Shown here piece by piece: positions 56,484 through 64,000 of a stretch of 64,000 nt of DNA. The notes beneath the pieces were generated by a model. It searched no databases. It was not told where the DNA came from and was given only the letters and a program-made list of their open reading frames with translations. Source of the DNA: Enterobacter cloacae complex sp. R_G8. GTDB lineage: Bacteria; Pseudomonadota; Gammaproteobacteria; Enterobacterales; Enterobacteriaceae. The number at the start of each line of letters is the position of its first letter. The first letter of the stretch is position 1. A program made the translations under genes and the position numbers. Where the stretch lies: contig NZ_CP102246.1 in the NCBI RefSeq assembly GCF_024599795.1, positions 4,092,001 to 4,156,000 of the forward strand, written 5' to 3'.

Positions 56484-59042
56484 TTATCCTTTAATCACAA
56501 ACGCGTAGTAGTTACCGCCTTCCGTCGCACCCACCAGCAATACGTGCTTCAGGGCAAGTTTTAACGGTTCACGAACGAAGTTAATTCGCTTATCGAAAAA
56601 CTCGACGGTATGAGGAATAGCGGGAACTGCCTGCGTCTTAAAACAGTCAATGATGACGGCCAGGTTAAGCAGTCCGGCAGCTGACGCGACAAAGCCAAAG
56701 CAGGCGTTGTAGTTCACGACCGGCACGTCCGGTTTTGCCCCGGCGAAGGTGTCGTAGATCGCATCGATTTCAATGCGCGAACTGTCATCGCTGCCGTTGC
56801 TGGTACCACAGACCAGGTCGATCTCCTGCGCCGTAATACCGGCATCCGCCAGCGCACGGGCGATAGCCAGCGCCATGGAGGAGGATTTCTCGTCCCGCTG
56901 AGAGGCATCAAAATAGCTGTTGCTACAGGCTTTACCGTAACCGGCCACTTCCGCCAGCACTTCTGCACCACGCGCGGCTGCACGCTGCGGATCTTCCAGC
57001 AGCAACATGCAAGCGCCTTCGCCAGGAATGTAACCCTTCGGATCGTTACCGTAGATCTGATATTCCCTGGCGTCAGAGGTCATATGCAGCTTGCGGGTAA
57101 CGGCGTCCATATAGAGTGACATGGACGGGAAATACTCGTCCGCGCCGCCCACCAGCACCTGCGGCTGCAGATCCTGACGCACGATTTCGTAGCCGTAGGT
57201 TAATGCGCCTAATGCTGCATTCTCGCCGGTCGCCAGCGTAGTGGTGTAGCCCTTGATCCCTTCCGAAATACCGCAGAACGTCGGGATGGAGTTCATTAAC
57301 GATCCCGGGAATTCAGAGGTTCTGACTTTACGTGGGTCTGGCTTAAGGCTCTGCAGATATTTGTAGGTCGTCTCCTGCGGGCCACTGGACATTCCCATGA
57401 CCATGCCAAGCTCATCGCCATCACGCTTGATTTTACGCTTCGCCTGCTCCAGCGCTTCGGACAGGGCAATTAATGCGAACGTACCGCCACGCGTGGCCTT
57501 GCGAGGGTCAAAGCGGCGCAGATGTTTACGCGGTTCAAGCCCGGAGACCTGGAAAGTCTTAAAGTGTTCATTCGCTTCCGGCAGCGTTTCGATCAGTGCG
57601 TTGAAATCGTCACCAAACAGCGCTTCGAACTGACGGGTGGTTTCCAGCACATCCAGTAACTCTTTTGCCTCTTCCAGCGTGTCTTCCGGGAAGGTGACGC
57701 CGCCCAGCTCAACGGTATGGTTCTGTTGCCATACGTTGTCGAGGATCTCGTGAACGGTGTGACCAATCGCGGAAACGGCACCCAGGCCGGTGATCGCCAC
57801 GCGCTTTTCGTCGTAGGCACTGACCGGGACCGAACAAGGCTCCATGCTGATAATCATGCTGCAGTTGTTACCGCCGAAGGCATAATTGTTCTTCATGAAG
57901 AGGTTGATTTTCTGGTCACGGAAGTCGTTTGGCACGTAATCCAGATCGCAGTTTGGACGCGCGTTGGTGAAGTTCAGCGTCGGCAGCACGCGGTTATCCG
58001 GCAGCGTGACCAGGCAGGCGATCAGTTCGACGATCCCCGCCGCGCCGATGTTATGACCAAAATAAGACTTGGTAGAGCTCACCAACAGTTTCTCATTGTT
58101 GGCAAACACCTTTTTCATCGCCAGCGTTTCGATACGATCGTTGGCTTCTGTTCCGGTACCGTGGGCGTTGACGTATTCGATCTGATCCGGGGTAACGCCG
58201 GCATTTTCCATCGCCTTATGCATCACCTGTACCGCGCCGCTGGCGCGTGGATCCGGTCCGGTTTCGTGGAACGCATCGCAGGAGGTGGCATAAGAGAGAA
58301 TTTCACCGTAAATGGTGGCGCCACGTGCGACAGCATGTTCGTACTCTTCCAGCACGATCGCCCCGGCTCCTTCACCGATGGACATACCCGAATTGCCGGA
58401 GAATGGCGTGCAGGCGTCCGGATGCATCACGTTCAGGGCATAAAAGCCCGCGAAGGTGGGCAGGTAGATAGGTTCTGTCCCGACCGCCAGCATGGTTTTG
58501 CTTTTGCCGTTCTGGATGTAGTCAAACGCCATGCCGACCGCGTTAGGGCTGGCCGTACAGGCGGTCGCGACCAGTTCAACACCGCCCTGTAACCCGAGCA
58601 GCGTGGAGACGCTGGAACAGCAGGAGGAGAAACCGCCAGAGAACAGCGCCTTACGCAGGGAAAAGTCTTCCATGCGTTGCTCAAACAGCGGCAGAAATGC
58701 CTCGGTCCCGGCAGACGACACGCCGACAATTAAACCGGTTTCTTTGAGGTGCGCTTTGTTCTCCGCCAGCCCCGCCTGATTCAGCGCATCTTTACCCACT
58801 TTGTAGGCCCAGAGTGCGGCATTATCCAAGGAGGCGATAACGTCGTCCGGTAATTCCGAATAGTCAATGTCATGCAAGACTTCAGCGGCTCTGGCGTTTT
58901 CAAACCATTTTGAAAAACGCACGCTGTCCGTGACGCCATTTTTTTTATTCAGTAAGGCGTCTCTGAAATCCTGCAGGTTTTCAGCCAGCGAAGAGAGAAT
59001 ACCGATCCCGGTAATGACAACCCGTTTTCTGTTTGTCTTCAT
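56484..59042 (-). CDS. Fused ketosynthase and inactive ketosynthase (KS-CLF-like)
   Basis: 852 residues from ATG 59042 (MKTNRKRVVITGIG); the frame upstream of it is rejected. Domain 1 (about 1-405) is a complete FabF-type ketosynthase: Cys162 in VATACTAS, His294 in NAHGTGT, His330 in KSYFGHN, and NNYAFGGNN. Domain 2 (about 413-852) starts again with KRVAITGLGAVSAIG but has Ala604 where Cys belongs (TTLATGEN), CGTSNGS for the first His motif and ACFGFVAS for the second, so it cannot condense. An active KS with an inactive copy is the KS-chain length factor pattern of type II polyketide and aryl polyene synthases, here on one chain. A coiled linker-like insert (about 440-500, many Glu and Leu) begins domain 2. 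Confidence 0.88.
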   Translation of the reverse strand: MKTNRKRVVITGIGILSSLAENLQDFRDALLNKKNGVTDSVRFSKWFENARAAEVLHDIDYSELPDDVIASLDNAALWAYKVGKDALNQAGLAENKAHLKETGLIVGVSSAGTEAFLPLFEQRMEDFSLRKALFSGGFSSCCSSVSTLLGLQGGVELVATACTASPNAVGMAFDYIQNGKSKTMLAVGTEPIYLPTFAGFYALNVMHPDACTPFSGNSGMSIGEGAGAIVLEEYEHAVARGATIYGEILSYATSCDAFHETGPDPRASGAVQVMHKAMENAGVTPDQIEYVNAHGTGTEANDRIETLAMKKVFANNEKLLVSSTKSYFGHNIGAAGIVELIACLVTLPDNRVLPTLNFTNARPNCDLDYVPNDFRDQKINLFMKNNYAFGGNNCSMIISMEPCSVPVSAYDEKRVAITGLGAVSAIGHTVHEILDNVWQQNHTVELGGVTFPEDTLEEAKELLDVLETTRQFEALFGDDFNALIETLPEANEHFKTFQVSGLEPRKHLRRFDPRKATRGGTFALIALSEALEQAKRKIKRDGDELGMVMGMSSGPQETTYKYLQSLKPDPRKVRTSEFPGSLMNSIPTFCGISEGIKGYTTTLATGENAALGALTYGYEIVRQDLQPQVLVGGADEYFPSMSLYMDAVTRKLHMTSDAREYQIYGNDPKGYIPGEGACMLLLEDPQRAAARGAEVLAEVAGYGKACSNSYFDASQRDEKSSSMALAIARALADAGITAQEIDLVCGTSNGSDDSSRIEIDAIYDTFAGAKPDVPVVNYNACFGFVASAAGLLNLAVIIDCFKTQAVPAIPHTVEFFDKRINFVREPLKLALKHVLLVGATEGGNYYAFVIKG

Positions 59043-59135
59043 AAATATATGTACCGCCATGTACAGGCAATGAGCAGCGAAAAGGATCCGTGGTGTTATT
59101 CCCACGGATTCGCTTCTCGCTGTTTCGATTAATAA

Positions 59136-60296
59136 TTACAGTGCGCTTTTCGCTTTAGAGGCATCCACAAAACTGTGTTCAGTTGGATTAACCAGCATGC
59201 TCAGGTTATAAATAAATGGCATACCTTTGGTTTTCGCGGCCACCGTCTCAGAACGCGTTTGAATAGCAAAGCCGCTAATATCAGACCATGCATATTCATT
59301 GTCGATCAGCGCCAGGGCAATAAAGCACTGCAGGGCTGGAGAATAGATAGCCTTAGCGACTTTCCCTACCACCTGATCCTCAACCAGTACGTTATCGCCG
59401 GATTCAATGCCCGAACATTCGCCCTCGACAATCATGCCGATCACCTTGCGTGCGCCTTCGCGGTGAGAGAGCTCTTCGGCCGCGTCTTTACCCACAAAGC
59501 CCTCTTTGTCGTACTGCACAGCCCATTGCAGCTGCAGCTCTACCGGATTGAGGTTGTACTCAGCCCACAGCGCCTCATCCCAGCCTGGGTTTTCGATACG
59601 CACAATTTTCTGGTAATCCAGCCCGCCGGTCTGCAGCAGGTATTTGCCGCCGTGCTCCAGCAGTTGCTGCCACTGATCCAGCAGCTGTTCCTGCTGGCCA
59701 ATAACCATATAGGCGAATTCACCGTGTTTACCGCAGCGGAATACCATCAGCTCGTCGTCGGTATTCATGTATTCGTAATAAGGCAGACCAATCACGTCGA
59801 AACCGTGGATCTCAGACATCAGTTCCCAGGAGTACGGCCCTTCTACCATGATCGCGCCCCAGTTCTGCTCGCGCATATCAGCAATTTCAGGGGTTTCCTG
59901 GATATCCAGTTCGACGGCTTTTTCCAGAAGGGCGTTCAGGCCAGCGATAATTTCCGCCGCCGGAATGTTCTCGGACATGATGTAATAGCCGTCGGATGAG
60001 CAGAGCACATACACATCACCGCGCACCGTACCGTCTTCATTCAGTACCAGCGAGTAGATCCCTTGCTCGTCACGGATAATTGATACATCGGCAGAGACAA
60101 AATAATTCACCAGTGCCCAGGCATCATCACCCATCACGCTGACAATGGACATGTGTGAATAGTCCACCAGCAGGGCATTTTCACGTACGGCTTTATATTC
60201 CACCATCGGATCGTGATAGGCAGAAGGAACGTTGGCATTGTTGTAAATGCCCATTTTCGCATTGTTTTTTAAATGAAAATCATAAAGAGACTTCAT
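59136..60296 (-). CDS. GcvT-like aminomethyltransferase homologue (CylF-like)
   Basis: 386 residues. The T-protein fold is visible in VDYSHMSIVSVMGDDAWALVN (by position about 44-64), YSLVLNEDGTVRGDVYVL near 80-98, and a C-terminal barrel-like domain starting near 290. Glycine cleavage T-proteins transfer a one-carbon unit to folate; a relative, CylF, is encoded in the streptococcal granadaene locus. A stand-alone copy between an ACP gene and a ketosynthase gene is otherwise unusual. The substrate here is unknown: it might act on an amino-acid head group or starter. Confidence 0.78.
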   Translation of the reverse strand: MKSLYDFHLKNNAKMGIYNNANVPSAYHDPMVEYKAVRENALLVDYSHMSIVSVMGDDAWALVNYFVSADVSIIRDEQGIYSLVLNEDGTVRGDVYVLCSSDGYYIMSENIPAAEIIAGLNALLEKAVELDIQETPEIADMREQNWGAIMVEGPYSWELMSEIHGFDVIGLPYYEYMNTDDELMVFRCGKHGEFAYMVIGQQEQLLDQWQQLLEHGGKYLLQTGGLDYQKIVRIENPGWDEALWAEYNLNPVELQLQWAVQYDKEGFVGKDAAEELSHREGARKVIGMIVEGECSGIESGDNVLVEDQVVGKVAKAIYSPALQCFIALALIDNEYAWSDISGFAIQTRSETVAAKTKGMPFIYNLSMLVNPTEHSFVDASKAKSAL

Positions 60297-60325
60297 AACG
60301 TGATCCTGTTATTCGCAATGATAAA

Positions 60326-60607
60326 TTAAGCTTTTTTCTTCTGGATGATAAACGTCGCCAGATTATTGATACTTCTCATATAAGAAGGATCATCGCTTTC
60401 GCTCACTTTGATATCGAAAACTTTATCCAGCATGACCACGATTTCCGTTGCATCAACGGAGTCCAGTTTTAAACCATTACCAAACAGGGCGGTATCATCA
60501 TCAATTTGAGATTCATCACGTTGGATATTTAAACGCTGAATGATCTCAGTTTTAATTGTCATCAGCACGTCCTTGCGCTGGTCAATTTCGTTTTTCATTG
60601 TAGACAT
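60326..60607 (-). CDS. Acyl carrier protein
   Basis: 93 residues. Phosphopantetheine attachment Ser50 lies in GLKLDSVDATEIV, within a normal four-helix ACP layout; the N-terminal 15 residues extend beyond a standard ACP. It carries the growing chain and is presumably activated by the AcpS-type enzyme in the same operon. An internal ATG (residue 16) would give a shorter standard ACP. Confidence 0.92.
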   Translation of the reverse strand: MSTMKNEIDQRKDVLMTIKTEIIQRLNIQRDESQIDDDTALFGNGLKLDSVDATEIVVMLDKVFDIKVSESDDPSYMRSINNLATFIIQKKKA

Positions 60608-60628
60608 GGTTTTAACTCTCTCAGGGGT

Positions 60629-61177
60629 TTACTTTGTTTCGCGGAAATTAATAATGGTGCCATGGCTGATTAACCGCTTGCCGACGTTAGCCGTCACGGA
60701 ATAATGCTTAAAGCCATGGGCATCAGAAAATGCCAGCTTGCTGGTCACTTCAATCGAATCACCTGGGTAGGCAATATCTTTAAATTTCAAATTCTGGGCC
60801 GCCAGAACACCACGAACCTGCGCGCGGCGCGTGCGAATGATCTCCCGCATCTCGTCACGCTGAATGAGTGCATGAATATCGCGTAACGATTTCAGTTCCG
60901 TGCCGTATGTCTGGTTGTAGATATCGCAAATATCGGTGAGGAACGAGAGGTACTCGCTGGCCTGACCAAAAATCTCAGAAATAATAACCCCAGGCATGAT
61001 CGGATCGTCCGGGAAATGCCCGAGCAAATAGGGCTCGTTGTAGGTGATATGCTTCGTCACCTTCACAAAGCCATTTTCGCCATATTTGAAGTCATCAATT
61101 CTGTCGACCATCAGCAGCGGCTGACGCCAGCCGCCCATTTCCAGAAAGATCTTCGAGGGGATAACGTATTTAGACAT
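60629..61177 (-). CDS. FabZ-like 3-hydroxyacyl-ACP dehydratase (CylZ-like role)
   Basis: 182 residues, hot-dog fold. Catalytic His54 is in LLGHFPDDPIMPGVIISE, and the acidic partner lies at the end of that stretch (SEIFGQASEY). Longer than E. coli FabZ by about 30 residues, with an insert near 75-105. It would leave trans-double bonds; with no enoyl reductase in the operon these should persist in the product. Confidence 0.9.
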   Translation of the reverse strand: MSKYVIPSKIFLEMGGWRQPLLMVDRIDDFKYGENGFVKVTKHITYNEPYLLGHFPDDPIMPGVIISEIFGQASEYLSFLTDICDIYNQTYGTELKSLRDIHALIQRDEMREIIRTRRAQVRGVLAAQNLKFKDIAYPGDSIEVTSKLAFSDAHGFKHYSVTANVGKRLISHGTIINFRETK

Positions 61178-61180
61178 AAA

Positions 61181-61945
61181 TCACCGCATCACCAGGCCGC
61201 CATCGATAACGATGGTTTGACCCACAATGTAGCTGGAGGCAGTGGAGCCCAGATAAACGACGGTATTGGCAACCTCGTCGCATTTGCCCAGACGACGCAA
61301 TGGAATAGAAGCCGTTACGCCACGCACCACCGTGCGGGATACTTTTTTCACCATTTTGGATTCAATCATCCCCGGCGCGATGGCATTTACGCGCACGCCA
61401 TACGGCGCCAGTTCAGCCGCCAGCGTGCGGGTGAATCCCAGGATTGCGCCCTTCGACGCGCTGTAGTTCGCCTGCCCGACGCTTGGGATAATGGCCGCAA
61501 TGGAGGCCACATTGATGATGGCCGGGTGTTCTGCGGAGCGCAGCAGCATTAAAGCCTCTTTCGTCAGACGGAAAATGCTGAACAGGTTGGTGTCTACCAC
61601 CTGGCTGAAATCATCAAAGCTCATCGAGGCAAACAGGCTGTCTTTCACAATCCCGGCGTTGTTAACCAGCACATCCAGCTTGCCTGCTTCCTCGGTCAGG
61701 CGTGAACAGAGTGCAGTGACACTCTGCGCATCGGCGAGATCGCACTGAATTACGGTGAGCTTGCTTCCTGCCGGATGCGTTTCTTTCAGTTCCGTTAATT
61801 GCGTGGCATTGGATTTATACAGCGCATAAACATCGCAATTCTGGTCAAGAAATTTAGCGCAGATCGCCAGGCCAATATCACCACTGGCGCCGGTGACCAG
61901 AACCGTCTTTTCCTTAAGATCATTATATTGATACATAATATTCAC
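61181..61945 (-). CDS. FabG-like 3-oxoacyl-ACP reductase (CylG-like role)
   Basis: 254 residues (or 251 from the ATG at 61936). Short-chain dehydrogenase: TGASGDIG for NADPH, NNAG near residue 95, active-site Ser, Tyr and Lys in NVASIAAIIPSVGQANYSASK (by position 148-168). Reduces the ketoacyl-ACP made by the ketosynthase. Gap of 3 bases to the dehydratase gene. Confidence 0.93.
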   Translation of the reverse strand: MNIMYQYNDLKEKTVLVTGASGDIGLAICAKFLDQNCDVYALYKSNATQLTELKETHPAGSKLTVIQCDLADAQSVTALCSRLTEEAGKLDVLVNNAGIVKDSLFASMSFDDFSQVVDTNLFSIFRLTKEALMLLRSAEHPAIINVASIAAIIPSVGQANYSASKGAILGFTRTLAAELAPYGVRVNAIAPGMIESKMVKKVSRTVVRGVTASIPLRRLGKCDEVANTVVYLGSTASSYIVGQTIVIDGGLVMR

Positions 61946-61956
61946 AATTAGTTAGG

Positions 61957-62325
61957 TTAATAAAGTATGACAACGGCTGTCGCATAGTGCTGACAATGCG
62001 AAATACTGAGCGAGGCATTCGCCATCTGCTTTTCAATAAGCAGCTCTTTGACTCGCCCAGAGAAAATCAGATGGGGACAACCCAATTCGTCATGGTTTAT
62101 TTCAATATCCTTAAAGGTGATGCCGTCGCGATATCCACAGCCAAGCGCCTTAACGACCGCCTCTTTTGCCGCCCAGAAACCTGATGCGCGCTCATAGTTA
62201 GGATCTTCCCGGTTAATTTTTATATTTTCTTGCGGGGTAAAGACGCGCTGTAAAAAATCGCTTTGCCAGTTTGTTATCGCTCGCTGTATGCGCGAAACTT
62301 CCACAATGTCCGTGCCGATACGCAT
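61957..62325 (-). CDS. Holo-ACP synthase (AcpS-type phosphopantetheinyl transferase)
   Basis: 122 residues, typical AcpS length. Mg2+-binding GTDIVEV (Asp6) and GFWAAKEAVVKALG (Glu near 54) are intact. It attaches phosphopantetheine to the ACP in the same operon. A second AcpS distinct from the housekeeping gene implies the cluster is self-sufficient, as in cyl, where CylK plays this part. Confidence 0.93.
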   Translation of the reverse strand: MRIGTDIVEVSRIQRAITNWQSDFLQRVFTPQENIKINREDPNYERASGFWAAKEAVVKALGCGYRDGITFKDIEINHDELGCPHLIFSGRVKELLIEKQMANASLSISHCQHYATAVVILY

Positions 62326-62341
62326 ATATCATGCTTCCCTT

Positions 62342-63961
62342 TCAAAGCTGATAAGAAAGATTCAGATTAAAATTAAATTTATTCACGTCCATGCTGCCAG
62401 GATATTTAACCGGCATGGAGACTGATGAATCGTACGCTAGGCTTTTCACACTTCCCTGAATACCCAGGGTGCTGCCGACGATAATCTCTTCGCCATAGAC
62501 ACTGTCCCGTCTTATATGACCGGCATCTACGCCAACATAATAATTTGCGTTCATTCCTCGCACCGGGCGATAAAATGTATTTTGCAGGTAGTACCCGCTG
62601 TTCCCGGTCAGGCCAACGCTGTTTTCAAACCCGCGCACGCTCCAGCGATCGCCCATCGTCATTTGATCCTGCAGCGTCAGCTCACGCGGTGCGTATTGCG
62701 CCAAAAAAAAAGCGCTATAGGCGGTTTGAGAAAATTGTCGGGTATAGCGACTTTCCACATTCACCAGCTGACTGACGGGACTGACATTGCCATACACCAT
62801 ATCCGGCGTTTTTTCAGCGCCGAACCAGGTGACAAAACGCTGCCAGGATACCGTTGAATCCCAGTGTGCATTTGCCAGCTGCTGCGTGTAATTCACGCCA
62901 AACCTGACGTTATCCATGTCACGCTTCTGTAAAACAAGTTCCTCGCCATTAAGGGTATAACTGGCTTTTCGACGGATCAGCTCGGCATTCCCCGTCACCT
63001 TCCGGCTTTTATCCCGGTAGACCGTGCGCGTCGCCTTAATGCTCCCGTAGTCACTCTTACCGGCGTAATCCACCGTGGTGTAATAGAGCGGTATCGCCTG
63101 ACGCGACTTGCTGCTGCTATAAAACAGCGAATAGTTCCAGTAGCCTACCGGCAAGGCATAGTAACCACTTACACTCTGATACTGACCCGTCGTGCTCTTC
63201 GTTCCGGCGAGATAAAACAGATCGCTAAACCGGGCGATGTTATAGAGATAGCCCACCACAGAGGTCAGGTGTTCTCCTGTCGCTTTATCGCCCCAGTTGT
63301 TATAGCTCGCCCGCACGCTCCACTGTTTTTCCCGGTTGGTGCTGATGCGAATGGTGCTATACCCGTGCTTCGTACCCGGCTCGATATTGATCTTCACATC
63401 CACGCCGGGTTCTTGCTGCAGGTTTTCCAGACCCTGCTCGATATCGCGAATATTAAGGATGTCCTCTTTCGCAAACGGCAGCATCCATGGATTAATATCA
63501 TTATGCTCGACAATAATTTTTTCTATCTTCCCCGCATTGACGTCAAGCTTCAGCGTACCAGACGAAATATTCTGCGAAGGGATCGTAATGCGGGTCGTGA
63601 TGTAACCGGCATCGATATAAAAATCCTGTAACGCGGCGGCAATTTTCACCACACCGATGCTGCCCACGCAGCGTCCGACGATCTCTTTTTTTATCGCCTT
63701 TTCGGTTTTACGTTTCAAAAAATCATTATCAAGAACAAGTGCTTTAAGGGTAAAACAGTTTTTCTCCTCAGGTAATTTATCCAGTCTAAATACTTTACGT
63801 TCGGTGCTGGAGAAAACATCCTGCCGATACACCTTGTGTTCTTTGAAAGTATTTAGATCTGCATTTTGCTGCTGTTTAATCAGGGCATTAATATCGTCAA
63901 CTGCAAACGCTTGAGACGACATTACCAGCAATGACAGTAAAAATTTAAATCGCAGTTCCAT
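62342..63961 (-). CDS. Two-partner secretion transporter TpsB (ShlB/FhaC family)
   Basis: 539 residues with a signal peptide (SSQAFA-VDD). Two POTRA domains (about 70-145 and 150-210, with ITTRITIPSQNISSGTLKLDV) precede a 16-strand barrel starting near 215. The hallmark WSVRGFEN of the L6 loop is near 450. TpsB proteins export one large TpsA partner, often a haemolysin or adhesin; none lies in the window, so tpsA may lie to the right. It is the first gene of the run and 16 bases from the AcpS gene, hence cotranscribed with the lipid genes. ShlA-type haemolysins are known to need phosphatidylethanolamine with ShlB, so a lipid link has precedent in this family. Confidence 0.88.
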   Translation of the reverse strand: MELRFKFLLSLLVMSSQAFAVDDINALIKQQQNADLNTFKEHKVYRQDVFSSTERKVFRLDKLPEEKNCFTLKALVLDNDFLKRKTEKAIKKEIVGRCVGSIGVVKIAAALQDFYIDAGYITTRITIPSQNISSGTLKLDVNAGKIEKIIVEHNDINPWMLPFAKEDILNIRDIEQGLENLQQEPGVDVKINIEPGTKHGYSTIRISTNREKQWSVRASYNNWGDKATGEHLTSVVGYLYNIARFSDLFYLAGTKSTTGQYQSVSGYYALPVGYWNYSLFYSSSKSRQAIPLYYTTVDYAGKSDYGSIKATRTVYRDKSRKVTGNAELIRRKASYTLNGEELVLQKRDMDNVRFGVNYTQQLANAHWDSTVSWQRFVTWFGAEKTPDMVYGNVSPVSQLVNVESRYTRQFSQTAYSAFFLAQYAPRELTLQDQMTMGDRWSVRGFENSVGLTGNSGYYLQNTFYRPVRGMNANYYVGVDAGHIRRDSVYGEEIIVGSTLGIQGSVKSLAYDSSVSMPVKYPGSMDVNKFNFNLNLSYQL

Positions 63962-63973
63962 TCACTTTCTCAG

Positions 63974-64000
63974 AAAAAAAGGCAGCAGGGTCTCGTGCTG
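63974..64000 (-). terminator. Possible terminator upstream of the tpsB operon, at the window edge
   Basis: On the minus strand, CAGCA and TGCTG arms with a CGAGACCC loop are followed by a CC and a run of seven T. It would end a gene entering from the right and leave little room for a tpsB promoter, so either the stem is a partial attenuator or the promoter overlaps it. It is cut by the window end. Confidence 0.45.

Noticed and set aside
57717..58592. 291-residue plus-strand frame over the ketosynthase fusion
   Set aside because: Antisense to an 852-residue protein with complete motifs; composition typical of a shadow frame.
47495..62325. Aryl polyene cluster identity
   Set aside because: LolA-like, KS, ACP and dehydratase genes fit, but the ammonia lyase, AMP ligase, MMPL exporter and glycosyltransferase genes expected of that family are not seen, while ABC and GcvT-like genes are.

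Overview
The window reads as an enterobacterial chromosome, most likely Enterobacter (cloacae complex) or a close relative such as Lelliottia or Leclercia. The conserved backbone follows the E. coli proA to fadE order: tRNA-Thr(CGU), proA, proB, phoE, crl, frsA, gpt, pepD, dinB, then yafK, yafJ, gmhA, fadE and yafV. A complete Na+-translocating NADH:quinone reductase operon (nqrABCDEF plus nqrM) sits between dinB and yafK. E. coli lacks it; Klebsiella and Enterobacter carry it. The genus is inferred from gene content and protein similarity recalled from memory, not from a search.

Region 1 (1-10500) is accessory DNA next to the tRNA-Thr gene. It starts with the 3' end of an unrecognised gene. 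Next comes an array of small glycine-rich membrane-active proteins (DUF4225-like), each facing a convergent two-helix membrane protein that looks like its immunity partner. There are two intact toxin-immunity pairs, one decayed toxin with an intact immunity gene, and one orphan immunity gene. A topAI (yjhX) toxin gene with a yjhP-like methyltransferase lies inside the array. An AT-rich SIR2-STAND gene follows, probably anti-phage, and then a repeat-bearing non-coding stretch and a 159-residue orphan beside the tRNA.

Region 2 (10500-31750) is housekeeping: proline synthesis, phosphoporin PhoE, sigma-S helper Crl, guanine salvage, peptidase D, Pol IV, Na+-NQR, an L,D-transpeptidase-family protein, sedoheptulose-7-phosphate isomerase, acyl-CoA dehydrogenase FadE and the omega-amidase YafV. 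Region 3 (31800-39600) is one minus-strand operon: a GntR-type regulator, a five-component peptide or glutathione-type ABC importer, and a gamma-glutamyltransferase without a signal peptide. Together they suggest uptake of a gamma-glutamyl compound and cleavage in the cytoplasm.

Region 4 (39600-47480) is AT-rich at its left end. It holds two tandem LuxR-type regulators with an unusual N-terminal cysteine cluster, followed by a complete type I secretion system (ABC transporter, membrane fusion protein, outer membrane factor). No substrate gene lies in the window.

Region 5 (47495-63961) is the most striking part: a minus-strand run of 15 closely packed genes. From promoter side to end they encode a two-partner-secretion TpsB transporter, an AcpS-type phosphopantetheinyl transferase, a ketoreductase, a FabZ-like dehydratase, an acyl carrier protein, a GcvT-like aminomethyltransferase homologue, a fused ketosynthase plus inactive ketosynthase, a second ketosynthase, an unrecognised ketosynthase-like protein, an ABC ATPase, a secreted helical protein, a MacB/FtsX-type permease, a LolA-like periplasmic protein, an outer membrane barrel, a malonyl-CoA:ACP transacylase and a polytopic membrane protein. 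The enzyme set has no enoyl reductase, so a polyene chain is the expected product. It resembles the streptococcal cyl locus (haemolytic polyene granadaene), refitted with Gram-negative envelope export parts. This is the best candidate for an undescribed system in the window.
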